Source: Chrysomallon squamiferum (lineage: Eukaryota; Mollusca; Gastropoda; Neomphalida; Peltospiridae). From it: DNA of 64,000 bases. The position numbers and the translations under genes are program-made. Below the pieces are notes generated by a model. The model worked only from the letters and a program-made list of their open reading frames with translations, searched no databases and was not told where the DNA came from. Shown piece after piece: positions 38,027 to 55,906 of the stretch; within the stretch, counting starts at the first letter, position 1; every line of letters starts with the position of its first letter. The stretch spans positions 13,704,379-13,768,378 of the forward strand of contig CM022676.1 of NCBI GenBank assembly GCA_012295275.1, given 5' to 3'.

Positions 38027-38355
38027 GTAGGTTTCATTCACATAAATGCACACTGATCTTATAGACCTTACACACAATGATCCCTCAAAGATTATTCCAG
38101 AATTTTACAATTAAGTAAAATGATTGTGTTCTCAATGTAAATTATATTGATTTATTTATTTATTTATTTACACGATCTAACAGTGAAAGATTTTTTTTTT
38201 CATATTTTCATAATCGACTGCCTAGACTAAAGCAAACTGAACACTGAATATTGCGTAATCAAGAACATATTGCTTCTAAATTATCAGTTCAGTAAATGTG
38301 TAAGCTCATGCCAAACATGTTGGTCGTTGTGTACTAGTTCGTAGAAAACAACTAC

Positions 38356-38408
<53 letters not shown>

Positions 38409-38907
38409 CAGTCACTATTTTAGGAAAATTACTTTAAAAGTTCTTGTTAAAGTTAGCTTCATTTTTCATTGCTTTTATTATTTATTGACACCTTTCCCGC
38501 AGTATTTTCCTGATTATTGTTAAGTAAAGCAAAGTAAATAAATAAATAAACAAACAAACAAACAAACAAACAAACAAATGAATGGTATAAAAACCATTCA
38601 TTTTAATGATGTATACTGAGGATTTGCTCTCATCCATATCCAGAAAATCTAACAAACAGATTCTGTCATCTTTTCATGTATCTCTGTTCAAAGTTTATTT
38701 TGTCTTTCGCATTTACACATTTTAAATCATAAAGTTATTTTTATTCCTTTTAACTTATCAGCTTTTGAAGATTAAAGGACAGTTAATCTTTTCAAACTGA
38801 TATTTGTGTCAAAGCCACTTTGATGAATAAACTGGATTTTTTTTTTTTTTAAAAGCAGTATTACTACACAGTTAAATAAAAGAAAAAGATGTTTTTACTT
38901 GTTACAG
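38027..38907. other. Intron of gene 2 with TTA and AAAC repeats
   Basis: Counterpart of 4195-5057 with longer (TTA)n at about 38358-38404 and longer CAAA run near 38550-38578; no exon. Confidence 0.75.
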
Positions 38908-39017
38908 GTGCTGCAGGCAATATACACTTGATCTACTCAGCTTTTTCGCTGCGAGATAGTTTCAACTTTGTTTATGTCGCAGTTTTGCTGTTTTTCATGT
39001 TAGATTTCTGTAACTAA
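38908..39017 (+). CDS. Gene 2, alternative hydrophobic terminal exon
   Basis: Identical coding sequence to 5058-5167: phase-1 entry, GAAGNIHLIYSAFSL, hydrophobic NFVYVAVLLFFMLDF and a stop at 39015-39017. Looks like a GPI-attachment signal alternative to the next two exons. Confidence 0.6.
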
Positions 39018-39084
39018 ATACAATACATTCAATGCAGGAGAAAGATCTAGTCATAATTTTTTTTTTTTTTTAAATACATTTTAG

Positions 39085-39139
39085 GTGAAATAAAGGCTAA
39101 CGGTTACATAGCTTCTTCTATGTTTTATGTGACAATCAC
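39085..39139 (+). CDS. Gene 2, GPI-tail exon 1 (55 nt)
   Basis: Identical to 5233-5287; acceptor TTTTAG, donor GTAGGA, phase 1 to 2. Encodes GEIKANGYIASSMFYVTI. Separated from the alternative exon by only 67 bp. Confidence 0.7.
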
Positions 39140-39419
39140 GTAGGAGTCTGGAAACTCTTCTTTTTAATTAGTTATTTTATTGTTCAATGTAATATTAAAC
39201 TTATCTTCCTCTCCTATCAGACTGTCTTCTTTCTAAAGGATTATGTATGTGTGTGTATGTGTGTGTGAGTTATATGTATGTATGTATGTATGTGTGTGTA
39301 TGTGTGTGTGTGTGTGTGTGTGTATGCAAAGGTATGCATATATTGGTGCATCTACTATGTCTATATATGAGGGTGTATAATAATTATTTTTATTTCATCT
39401 TTATTTTATCTTTCTTCAG

Positions 39420-39456
39420 GTTTATCAACACTTTAGTCATCACTGGTTTGCTGTAG
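39420..39456 (+). CDS. Gene 2, terminal coding exon (37 nt)
   Basis: Completes the tail as FINTLVITGLL with a stop at 39454-39456; identical to 5574-5610. AATAAA at 39677-39682 is a possible poly(A) signal. Confidence 0.7.
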
Positions 39457-44168
<4,712 letters not shown>

Positions 44169-44238
44169 ATTATGAAGATTAACAAATTTATAATAATTCT
44201 TATTTTTGTCTGCATTGCATTTTCTAGAAGTATTTTAG
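44169..44238 (+). CDS. Gene 3, signal-peptide exon
   Basis: Acceptor TTTACAG, ATG at 44172, donor GTGAGT, phase-1 exit. Identical to 10323-10392; encodes MKINKFIIILIFVCIAF then SRSILG. Confidence 0.8.
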
Positions 44239-44896
44239 GTGAGTTAAATCCTTTTTCAATTTATTTATTTATTTTTTTCCTTACTTTTTAAGTCAGAATA
44301 TAAACCTGTATATATATTAAATAATGAGGATTATTACTTGCATTACACTTTTTCACAGAAATGTAATCTGACATACTTGTAAATTTTAGTTCAGTGAATG
44401 CTGGTTTTATTTATTTAAAAAAAAAATTATATTTGGTTTTCATCTATGTTAAAATTTTAATTGAAATATAGACAATTGTGTTCTCATAAACTGTGGCATT
44501 AATCAAACAGAAAATGAATTGAGGACAAACTGTTGTTTTTATTTATTTTTTTGACTGGTGTATATCAACTATCTGTTATGAATTTTGTAGGAAACAGTAC
44601 TTGGTTACTGCTACTACAAGTGTGTCATCAGACTCCATGCCCAGATGTTAGAATCTTAGGCTGTTACTTAGTAGTTGTGTCTAGGTCATAAGCACTTAGT
44701 CCATAACCATGGTTTATTATTAATACTATTATAATTTTATTTTTATTTGTATGTTTCTTTATAGGAAAAGGTGAAAAAAAAGAAATAAGAAATCAGTTTT
44801 ATTTATGATTGTATTTAAACTGAAATAAAAATGCTAGAAAACATAACAAATTGTAAATACACATACAAACATTCACACTTACAACTGTTATTTCAG

Positions 44897-45205
44897 GTCA
44901 GTATGTCATTGCAAAATCTAAAGACACAGTTCTAAATGGAGCATCATTAACAATTACATGTAATACGAGCAGAAAAGTAGATGGAATAGCTTGGACACGG
45001 GGTGATAATAGCTTCCTTGTTTCACAAGGATCAGGTACAAGTTGTACTGGAGATATGCCACCACAATACGACTTCACATGTTCCCAAGGGAGTTTATACA
45101 ACTTAACAATACCCAGTATTACGTTCATTGAAAATGGAATAGATTGGAGATGTCAGGGTGAATTTGGAGGAGATGACAGTAATACCATTATTGTAAATGT
45201 TACTG
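44897..45205 (+). CDS. Gene 3, exon: V-like Ig domain
   Basis: Exon of 309 nt, phase 1 both ends. GQYVIAKSKDTVLNGAS, LTITCNTS, GIAWTRGD, GTSCTGD, FTCSQG and DWRCQGEFGG give the four family Cys and the core Trp. Three replacement differences and no silent ones from copy 1. Confidence 0.86.
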
Positions 45206-47244
45206 GTAAGTTTTGATAATTATAGTTGTTTGTATGAGGTTAATAGTTTTATCTCATCCAAAAGAATTATAAAAATGATTTCATACATTTTAGCAGATAT
45301 CTTAACTTGTAATAAAGGAAAGAAAATATTTTCTAGAAAGCATTTATATTTTTGTTCTTTATGTGAGTCTGTTTCGTGCTAGTTCAGTAAGGAAGAAATT
45401 TAACACATTGCTAGTTTACATCAAATTAATTTAATTCCTCAGATTTTCTGATATAATTTTTGATATTTTCTGGAATTACAATACACACTTCCTTAACATA
45501 CAGTTAACCTTAGTTAACTCAAGTGTTTATTTGTTGATAACCTCATTCTCTCAAGATGAAGCTCTGGTCCTGTTTAAGTTAGTCATAATTGGTAATAATA
45601 ACCTTTAATCATCCAAATAATCAAAAACCTCTATTTATTCAAAGTTGTTTATGGTCACAAACAGCTGATTTAATAGTGTTAATTAATGTTTGAAAAGTCA
45701 TAGTGCTGGAATTGTTAGTCTATTGTTTCACTTGTTAAATATGGAACAATAAATCATTGATTAAGTGAAATAAAATATGCCCCCTCCATTTCTGTTTTTT
45801 ACAGTATCTTTACATAATTGCATAAAGTTCACTGATAGATGTTAGCTTTTGCTGTTTAAATGCCAGTTAATGTTTAACATCTGTTGAATTGTGAAAAATC
45901 GCATCTTTGTAAACAAGGTCCCTTTTCTGCTTTACGAGCCCTGTCTAATGTTTTCCAATACACCTCCTTCGGTTTCAGGTGCCAGTGTTCTGACTGTTGT
46001 TCTTTGGCTGTTGGATTCTCAAAGGCTTGGTATAACCCTTTGTATATAAGTACTGATTCATTTCATATTGGGATATCACACCACCGATGTTATGGTTAAT
46101 TGGTGACATCTTCAGTTGAGAAACCAACGTGTCACATTTATCAGTGATGATCTGGCCCTCATAGGCCAGACATTTATGTGCACATTTTCACATTTCAGGT
46201 GTCAATTTTTTTTTTGTCAAACAGAATACTTTTGGTGGTTCTGATGAGCAGGTCATGATTTTGACAGATATACAAGATAAATAAAGATAATCATAAAAGA
46301 GAAAAAAAAAAAAAACAACAAGAAAATTCTGAGTAGGGTGAATGTACTTTAGAGGATGGACAGTCAAACTTCTCTTTTGTTGTTTCTAATATATTGCATA
46401 ATGGATTGTTATCACTGTAGGAGATCCTTTAATCCTTATCATATTCTTTTCAGAGAAAAAATATTATAGATATATATAGATATATGTCGGTATGTTAAGA
46501 AAACATTCAGCTCTAGGACACCAGTAAATGACATGTTTTATTGGATTGAGCCTTAAGAAAGAAACAAAATAAGACCAACATTTTTGAAATTCCTTGAAAA
46601 TTGAAGGAGTTGAGGCAATTTCAAATGCTGGAAAATGTACCAATTTTTTTCTTTTTGTTTTATTATGTCATTTGGTGAAATGCTATGATCCTGAATAAAA
46701 AATTAACATGATAAAAATGCCTATATCACCTGAAATAGTGGAAAGTGCATAATTGTAAATATCTGTCTTCTGTTTTGCATAACATTAAGACTTTTGAACT
46801 ACAATGTATATACTAACTTAATTATACATCTGATGATAAACATTTTTCACAAAGTGACTGAAATCTTACAGTAATAAACTTTACCTAAATATTCAAAGAA
46901 GTGATTGATTTCCACATAAATTTCACAAAGTATGTGAAACCTTACAGTAATAAACTTAATATTTTGTGAAACTCACAGTTTGAAAATAATAATTTTTACA
47001 TAGGCGCCACTTCAGCAATTGTTGTTTTGTTACACAACCCTATTACTAATATTGAGATTAACACAGTATTTCATATTACTAATAAATAAAATACAATGAA
47101 ATAAATATAAATAATAATAATCTTCTTTCTTTTTTAAGATCTATGTTTCTTTCCATTTGGAAGTAAATGTTTTACAATGGTAAAAATTAGTACTTATTAA
47201 TTTTCAAGATTTCAATCTTTATTGTTTTATTTTTCATTTTCAAG

Positions 47245-47555
47245 TTCCTTTGCAGAAAGTCTCTATAACAAGTGGGTCAACTCCAGTAAAGCCAGCAATT
47301 CTTACACAGATGAACTGTTCAACCAACCCTTGTTATCCAGAAGCTGTAATCACATGGACTTTAGATGGTACAAAGATAACAGACGGCATTATCAGCTCCA
47401 CTGAGACAATTGTTGACTCTGGTATTGTAACAAGGAGCAGTTTAAATGAAAAATTTAATACATATGATAATGGAAAAAGTTTGGTTTCTTCAGTTACTTC
47501 AGTTTCTCTCTTATATCAACATTGTTACAGAACATTCAACTCTAATAATTGTTAA
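47245..47555 (+). CDS. Gene 3, C2-like Ig exon running to a stop (decayed end)
   Basis: Acceptor TTCAAG, phase 1. Opens VPLQKVSITSGSTPVKPA and keeps MNCSTNPCYPEAV and ITWTLDG, but reads KSLVSSVTSVSLLYQ where other members have the second core Cys. It runs on to TAA at 47553-47555 without the normal GTAGGT donor, and no tail exon follows. If expressed, gene 3 would be a secreted protein with an incomplete second Ig domain; it may be a degenerating gene. Confidence 0.6.
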
Positions 47556-47594
47556 TAATAAAATATTACACATTTGGTGAACACTGTATATTGC

Positions 47595-47597
<3 letters not shown>

Positions 47598-47661
<64 letters not shown>
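47598..47661. repeat. (CT)n microsatellite
   Basis: CT run just after the gene 3 C2 exon; positional counterpart of 13742-13852. Confidence 0.95.
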
Positions 47662-47663
<2 letters not shown>

Positions 47664-48862
47664 AAAATAACAAACCCAACATGCAGACAGGAGAAAATTT
47701 TCTTTAAGAATGTTTTATATACAAATCATTAACAAATGTAACTATTTTAAAGATAAAAGATTCACTTAAAATAATAGAAGAAAACAGTGAAAGCGTTATT
47801 GTCAGGGTTGAAATTCGAAACATTCGGTATATGCATAATTAAGACGTGTACATGGAGCATGGATATTAAAGCATTTCACACATAGTTTCTATAATGTTAT
47901 GAAATGTACTCGCGCCCAGAATTAATCTCGAACAATAACTGATTTTTTTGTATGTTACAGATCGTTTTTACAAAAAAACAAAATACAAAATTATATTTTT
48001 TATCTTTATTTGACCATAAACTCTGGTTGATAACCGTCTCCAATTTTTTAGCAGAAACAATAATAATAAATATATAGATACCTAACCAAATAAATAATAA
48101 CCTTTGAAATTCATATATTGCATCATTGTATTATTTTAAAGATTAGTCTCATAATACAGATGTGTTTATTTTAGCCGTTTTAACGCGAATAGCGAAAACC
48201 TGGCAGCTTAGTAAGGCACGCCATGCTGTACGAGTGCGTGAAAGAACATAAAATACAAGTTAGGCACACGTCAAAATTCAGAGTGTTTTAATGACATCTC
48301 CAAACGAAAATTTAACTTTGAACAGACTAAATTCAAACAGAGAAAAATTTCAATTAAAATAAATAAAGTAGAAAAAACACCACAGTTGAAATTTGAAACT
48401 GTTTAAATATGGAACAAATAAAATTACATTAAAGCACTTAACGTTTAACAATGAGTTTCAATAATTTTATAAATATTAAAACACTTTAATAACTGTAAGA
48501 ATACTAACAACCAACGTCAACACTTTTCTTATAAAAATGTCTTCTTTCTGAAATGCTTTGAAATGTAGTGAAAATATACCAGCATTCTAACTGATCACTT
48601 ACTTCTGTAACAAGTATTTGGCACATGTATACTAATACACTGTTTACTTACAAATGATAAAAAGAAACACAGTTTTAAATTCTATCCAATTATTCTAAAA
48701 GTAACTGTCAAAATGTTATAAGATCAGTCGTTCACAGTAAATAAAATATTCTATTTAGTTACAAATTAAATTCTAGAAATATACATATGTAATATATTTC
48801 ATTTAGAAAAACTTAAAACCAAAAGAATCATTTTAATACATATATAAATATACAAAGTAAGT

Positions 48863-48917
<55 letters not shown>

Positions 48918-49024
48918 TTGAGGATAAAACCCAAAGAAAGAAACAAGAATATAATTTAGATTGTTGTCAATATTTTATACATCTCATATCTCCGTGTTTA
49001 TCTATCTCTGAGGAGTCTGTAGAT
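47662..49024 (-). other. Shared 3' flank between convergent genes 3 and 4
   Basis: Non-coding. About 48160-48960 is a diverged inverted copy of the sequence following gene 2's tail exons (about 5690-6450), as expected for gene 4's 3' flank. A (TAA)n tract lies at 48867-48916. About 120 bp at 48163-48285 is absent from copy 1. Confidence 0.65.
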
Positions 49025-49061
49025 CTACAGCAAACCAGTGATGACTAAAGTGTTGATAAAC
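49025..49061 (-). CDS. Gene 4, terminal coding exon (37 nt)
   Basis: On the minus strand, after acceptor CTTCAG, phase 2, it reads FINTLVITGLL with TAG at 49027-49025. Same length and peptide as 5574-5610. Completes the hydrophobic GPI-type tail of gene 4. Confidence 0.75.
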
Positions 49062-49436
49062 CTGAAGAAAGATAAAATAAAGATAAAATGATAAACAAAG
49101 AATTATTAGACACACGGAAATAGATAAGCACAGACACAGACAAGAAAGGCATACAGACATCAAAAAAGACAACATGTGTAGATAGACATCATTACATACA
49201 CTGATACAGGCACATCTTTACATGTACATATAGATAATACATATATACATACATACACAAGTAATTGAAGACGGTCCGACAGAAAAGTAGATATACAGAA
49301 TCACAGAAACAAACAGACTGAGCGATACTAGACATAGGTACAGATGATACATGCAGGTATACTGAGAGGAAAGCTGATAAAATTAATATTACAATAAAAT
49401 AACTAATAAAAAGAAAATAGTTACAAGACTACTTAC

Positions 49437-49491
49437 GTGATTATTACATAAATCATTGGAGAAAATATGGAATCGCTTCCGCTTATGTACT
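49437..49491 (-). CDS. Gene 4, GPI-tail exon 1 (55 nt)
   Basis: Minus strand, acceptor TTTTAG, donor GTAAGT, phase 1 to 2. Encodes EYISGSDSIFSPMIYVII. Exactly the length of gene 2's exon (5233-5287) with a related but diverged peptide, good evidence for both. A short Ser/Gly/Asp-containing region before the hydrophobic end could hold the GPI attachment site. Confidence 0.75.
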
Positions 49492-51799
49492 CTAAAATAA
49501 ATAAATAAATAAATAATCCTTTAATTACTACCAAATATCTAGCAGCACACATATACTCATATCTTTCAAGCACGTCTATCTCCAGAAGTGAAGGTCTTGT
49601 CCCAGTCAAGCACTTATATTCGTTCTTAATGACCTTCAAAAATTCAAATGCTGACAACAGTAAAAACCTGTTTCTCAAAGATTTTTTTCGGTCCTAGACT
49701 ATTGATTTAATTGAAATTAGCCTCCGAAAACTCAAAGCAGAGAACAGTAAGTTCTTCTTTAAGCGGAATAAAATTAACTTACTATTGGTCATCTGCCTAT
49801 GTAAGGCTAAGAGCTTCTTTACATAATATATAATTGCATACAGTCCTCAAAGAACTGCCATAGTGAACTATTAACTCTTACTCATTAATGTTTCTTTGTA
49901 TTTACAAAGAAATGTATTGTGGGAAACATGTTATTTGCAATTTAAATGTGAGTTAAGAGAACTGTGTGAATTATGTTTTTAAATCTGAATACATACATAC
50001 ATTCATATATAGATAGATAGCTAGATATATAGATATATGCTTATATATACAGACCTGTACCTGTATATTCATTAGAAGAAACTGCTGTAAATGTTTGAAT
50101 TCCCTGAAAGTTAACCTATTTTATTGATACTTTTCAGTTTTGAATTATCAAGCTGTATCTGTGTCTGTACAAACATACACACAGTCGAAACTCGTCTAAC
50201 AGTCAGCTGTTCAAAATCCCACCTCAAATTCCCCCAAAAGCATTTCCTTCTTTAAATGAGCTGTTCTGTGTAGTCACTGGTTTATAACCGCCAGCAGCCA
50301 ATGATTTTCACTGAAAATAATCAACTGAACCTACTATAATGGTCACCGTTGTTACATATTTTAATAGCTTTCCAATGGGGCTAAAAGCAGCCAGAGCCTA
50401 ATGCTTGCAAAATATTTAACAGGGTTTTCACTGTTGAGTTAAAGCAAAAGTGCTACGTATAGTGTTTAAAACATCCTGTTTTACATACAGGTTATGAATT
50501 TACAGAAAAACTCATGATCAAAGAAACAACAACACTCCGTTTATGAGCAAATCTTTATCTTTTTCTCCTTGCAATTCATAAAGTTTTTGTCTGCTTGTAA
50601 GCCAAATTAATAGAGGTTAATAAACACTGATTCTGCACTGACTGGCTGAACTGTAACTGTCTACCACTAATCAGATAAAGTGAATGCATATAACATTGGC
50701 TGGGACTTTTACTGAGACTAGGATGTCAACAATGACCACTACGTTGGTATCATCCATGTCAGTGGTATCCATCATTTTCCCTGAGTCAAACACCTTCGTT
50801 ATGGCTGTCTTAAGTCTGTGTTTACTCAGATTCCACAAACTTGCATAATTTACGTTAATTTAATAATGAAATGTGTTGATTAGATGAGATCACATTATAT
50901 TGTGAAAAGAATAATTTTCAAGCATTCTTTACCATTTTTTGAGCAAAAACAATCATCTCATTGGGGAGAAAAGTGTAATTAAGAACAAAAAAAAAACAGT
51001 AACTTATTTTTATTTTATACTTTGACAAAGAATAGTTTCACACACACAATTAGTTGACATTGTTGTTCTACATCTGTAATATATATTTTACAAATGTGAA
51101 GGTAAGTAAATATAACACAAACAAAAATAAGTCAAATATAATATTGCCAATTTTTGAGTTCCATTGCTTTCAACCACAAAGAATCCATGTAAAGATCATC
51201 AATAGGCATCTTTGTTTCTCTAGGAGCATTTTTGGAATGTTTTAATTTCTATAAACACAAATCTCCTTCTTAAACCATTCAAATAACTGACTAAACAGTT
51301 TGGGCCTACAATGACTGAGTACTACAGAGCAGCTGATCATGTAGAAGGAAACCAAAAATTCATTGTTTTACTGTTGTGATTAGCCCGACAATAAAGACAG
51401 TTTTTGTAAACTTATACAAAAATTATTTTATTAAGCTGGATATGATAAATGAAATAATGACAGTACACAATGTTGTATACAATAATGCTTGCAATTTAGA
51501 AAGCTATTCAAATAGGAGTATGAAATTCAAGAAGTATTCATAAACAAACATCAGAATGAAACCTTTGTTAAATAATTTTATCACATATGGCATGGGTCTG
51601 TATCAAATATTTGATAAACTAACTGTTATATCAGAAAAAGAATATTGTTGATATTTAAAATTAATATTATGTTTATGACAACAGCTTGGTTATGTCATAT
51701 TGTCTCATTTCACCTTCACAAAACCTTACCTACACACACACTGTATTATTATTATTATTTGAAAGTGGCTCAGTATGTACTTACATAAAGAACACCTAC
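49492..51799 (-). other. Intron of gene 4
   Basis: No further exon recognised, and no counterpart of the alternative tail exon at 5058. CAGTCGAAACTCGTCTAAC at about 50182-50200 resembles the start of pogo/Tigger-type elements, but no partner end was identified. Confidence 0.55.
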
Positions 51800-52090
51800 C
51801 TCGTATAGGAAGAATGAAGAAAGTTGACACATCATTATTAGCTGAACAAACCAAACGTTTCCCGTTGTCTTCTGCAGTAAAGGTTGTATTTAAAGAACTT
51901 CTTGTTACAATACCATAGTCAGCAACAGTCTCAGTGGAGTTAGTAATACCATCTTCTAACTTTATACCATTTAACGTCCAGGTGATTGTAGCTGGCGGGT
52001 AACATGGGTTAGTTGAACAATTCATCTGTGTCAGAATTTTTGGTTCTATTTCAGCTGGTCTAGTTGTTATAGACACGTTTGTCAGATTAA
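51800..52090 (-). CDS. Gene 4, exon: C2-like Ig domain
   Basis: Minus strand, acceptor CCCTAG, donor GTAGGT, 291 nt, phase 1 both ends. Reads VNLTNVSITTRPAEIEP, MNCSTNPCYPPATITWTLNG, NTTFTAEDNGKRLVCSANND and FFILPIRG: first Cys, Trp, the DxG-type turn and second Cys are all present. This is the best-preserved C2 exon of the B family. Confidence 0.88.
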
Positions 52091-53264
52091 CTAGGGAAAA
52101 CATAATAATTAATGAACAAAAACAAAAACAACTTTAAAATGTTAAAATAAAAGAAATTTATAAATTTATATATATATAATTACAGAATAAAAATAACAAT
52201 GAATAGATAAATTATCTCAAAGAACAGAATGCAAAGAACACTGTATTAATTAAGAATTAAAACTAAAATTAAAATTAAAACTAAAATAATAATAATAAAG
52301 ATGAGATTAAATAATTAATGTCTAATTATTTTACTTTGTTTAGAAAAGATGTTTGGCTAATTTTTTACTTCAAGGTCACTGTCACAGTGCCAATGCTTAA
52401 AGTGCTTGCTATCACGTATAGGTATTTAGAACACTCTGGTCAGTTTTAAACAGTGACAGTAAAAAAATATATATACATTATCCACTAGATAAATAAAACA
52501 TAAAGATGAGTGTAGTTTGCATTATTTATTTATACATGGAACATATTTTGCAATAATATAAAATACAATAAACACTACTAAATTATATGCAATTTTGTGG
52601 AAACCTGAGTTGAAATAATTTCAGGTGGAATTGGTCATGCTAATTAAAGACAGAATCGGTCACAGAAAAATCAAGTTATTAAATGTAAGTTTATTAAATA
52701 ATATGCTTTTAATAACAGATTACATTGTCTAATGACGGTATCAACAAAACATGAGAAACAAGTATCTGACCAGATGACGCTGCCAAATGCAGTTAAAAGT
52801 GGTTTATTTACTGATTAAAATTATTAATATTTGTCATTATTTCATTTTTTCTCTATTTTATGTATTGAGACTAGATGATCTCAAGATTACAGTCTTATAA
52901 AAAATCTAGATTTAGTGTATGTTATAATGAAACTTTTGTATTTTTCACAGGAATTATCGAAATGAAATTAAATTATATAAATACTGCTATTAAGTAGAAA
53001 ACTATCATGTCTTTTTTTTCAGTTTTATTATTGTGGACAATACCCACTAAACATTCAAAAGTTGAACCTTGAATGCACCTAACTTTGATTACTTTATTAA
53101 AGAGGTAGGATGTCAAATCTACTAGTATGTTTTTATGTTAACAAACATTTTTCTAAGACAAATGCACATAGATTTATAAAGAATAAATAAAAAGAAAATA
53201 ATAAATAATAATAAGTAAGATTAAAAATCTAGTTTGATATATTTATGAAATAAAGTATTCATAC

Positions 53265-53573
53265 CATGAACTAGTATAGTTAGATTGTTACTGATAATTC
53301 CTCCAAATTCACTCTGACAAATCCATGCTATTCCATGTTCACTGAAGTTGATATTATTTATTGTCAAGTCGAATATAATTCCTCCATTACATGAAGTAAT
53401 ATACTGTGATGGAGCATTTCCACTGCAACTTGTCCCTGAATCTTGTTGCACTGTGTAGGTATTACTTCCCCGTATCCAGTTTATTGCATTCACTGTAGTG
53501 GTTGTATTACATATAAGGGTTACTGAAGATCCACTAACAACTTTTTCTTTAGACTGTGTCAAGATATACTCTC
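53265..53573 (-). CDS. Gene 4, exon: V-like Ig domain
   Basis: Minus strand, acceptor TTTCAG, donor GTATGA, 309 nt, phase 1 both ends. GEYILTQSKEKVVSGSS, VTLICNTT, AINWIRGS, GTSCSGN, ITSCNGG and AWICQSEFGG give the four family Cys and the Trp. Same length as gene 3's V exon although the sequence is well diverged, showing that the family architecture is maintained. Confidence 0.88.
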
Positions 53574-54310
53574 CTGAAATAAATGAGTAAATACATGTGT
53601 ACTTATAAGCATTCATATATATGCATATCATATAATATAATATTACATTTATTTATTTATTGAATGTTAATGAAAAGGACAGCTGTTGTTTTTTTTGTTT
53701 TTCATTTATTTATTTATTTACTTTTATTAGATGAACTGCCAAAACAGGACATTCCTAAGATCTTGATAAGTAGACAGCTGCATTTGGAAGAGGGATGATA
53801 AATGCATAACAGTGAATTTTGTTATGGCTTATCACTCATAGAACATCAGTGACATAAAACGATTTACCAATAAAATCTTTACCAAAGGCATTAATTATGA
53901 AGTCTAAGAAGCCTGAAAGAAGATTTCCCAATCTTTCAAGGCCTGAATTAATCTTCAGTCCCTTTTTTATTTAGCAGTGACCTATTATTGAGAAAGTCTT
54001 CCAGATGCATTTGTTTCTTTTTTTTTTTCTAGCTAGAGAGTGAAAAATTTAAAATGAATTATGCAATCATGTAACCAGTTCTTAGTTTAATAAATAAAAT
54101 GAAGACTAAAAATATTTTTACTATAGTTTTAATTCACTCTGATTTAAAAACTTAGATACAAAAGAATGGGGAATGTCTTGGGAGCATGTTTGACATAGGC
54201 AAGATATGGATGTTATCTCCAAGGAAGTTCTGCACAATTTAAAATGGAGTCATGCTACAAAAAGCACTTTGTCACTGTTGAAAAAATAGTAAACAATCAG
54301 ACAGAAATGT

Positions 54311-54432
54311 CATCCTTAATTCATGAGCCCTAAGTTACTTCACACCATCTATGTACTATGATGCTTGCCTTGTTCGCCAGGTATCAGTCTAATAACTGGA
54401 TGGTGTGAGGTAACTTAGCGTGTATTAAGGAT
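54311..54432. mobile_element. Fold-back (MITE-like) inverted repeat in gene 4's first intron
   Basis: Left arm from CATCCTTAAT through TAAGTTACTTCACACCATC (54311-54349), right arm from GATGGTGTGAGGTAACTTA through ATTAAGGATG (about 54398-54432). The arms are imperfect reverse complements over about 35 bp, with a loop of about 50 bp. No coding capacity. Confidence 0.65.
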
Positions 54433-55906
54433 GATGATGGATGACATTTATTCTATTTGCATTCTTCAGATGTTAATCATGGCATTCCTATGATGATGTT
54501 CCTCATGTTGTCTGAACCATTTTCATACCTCAGTTTTTCTGAAATTTCAGTTTTAAAGTAAACAATTTTCATTTGGCTTTCATTTTGTATCAGTTTTTGT
54601 TTTTCATTACAATGAAATGAACCATGTTTTACATAAAACATTTATTTTGGTTTGCCATATTAACTAAGGCGAAAAAAGAATTCTATAGATCAAATGCGCA
54701 GTTGTCAATTTCTATAGAACAGCATGAATTTGTGTGTGTGTGTATATTTATTATGTATCACCATTGCCTTTGTTGACAGCTCGTTTCTTTAATTACTATA
54801 AATAACTTCGTTTTAGTATTATCAATACGTAACACACAATACTAAAATCATCCTGTTACTCATGAGACATCTTATTTTAGATACTAAAAAATTGGGTTGA
54901 ATAATTGAACAGTTGTGGGATCCTGAAGTTGATGTACGCTTTAAGAAAATATGGAATGAAAGAGGACCCTGTATTTGTGAGAAGTTGATGGAACACCTAA
55001 TTTTAGTTAAAGTGTGAACAGAACAATTTGATTATTTTCAATTTTTTTGATTCTGTACATCTCTAATTCAGTAATTTTTTGTGGCCATTTTTGTAAGAGT
55101 GTTTTGCTTTATATAGGACTCTAATTGTTATTTTTATTTCATTTGGTTGTTCAGTTAGAAAAAAATTTGCTGACTGCATCGTTTTTAATAGCATACAGTA
55201 TGAAATAAAATATTTTCGGATAAGATGTACATATATAATTTAAAGCAAGATGCTTAGTAAAGAGCTTTCAACTCCAATGAAAGTCATCTAAATTGGGCAT
55301 CAACAGCAACAAGTAAATGATTCAATTTTCATAGGTGTGTGAAGTAACAGAAATATGTTCCATTCTCAATAGATCAAATACATTTTTTATCAAGAATTAC
55401 ACCAATTCACAAACTGTTAATCAGTTTCTGAATTACTTGATGTTTAGAAACATGTTTATCATCTACACTTAATAATGTTGCCTGGGTAAACTTTCAAAAA
55501 CCTACTCATGTTCCTTTTTCAGTAATGCAAAATTATTTAAAATTTGAAGCACTTATTTAAAAAATTATCTCACACAAGATTGAATTTGGCCCATCTAAAT
55601 CAAAATTATAACACAAAGTGTTTAAATAATTAGATATCAAAGCTGATGATTGGTATTTTAATTGTTTCTTGCCAAGCTGTGAAGACTAGCAGTGATATTT
55701 GTGTAAGTTAATATAGACAGAATCATGTTAGGAGCAGTTTATCATTATCAACTCAGCTGACTTGTTTTCTGGGGTAAGATTTACATTAAAGTGACATATC
55801 AGGATGAACGTATGTATCCAGTTTTTAAGTGTTTTAGAAATTAAAGATTAAGCAAAAATGTCCCTAAGAAAATATCTTCTGAAATGAAATACTTCAATAA
55901 ACTCAC

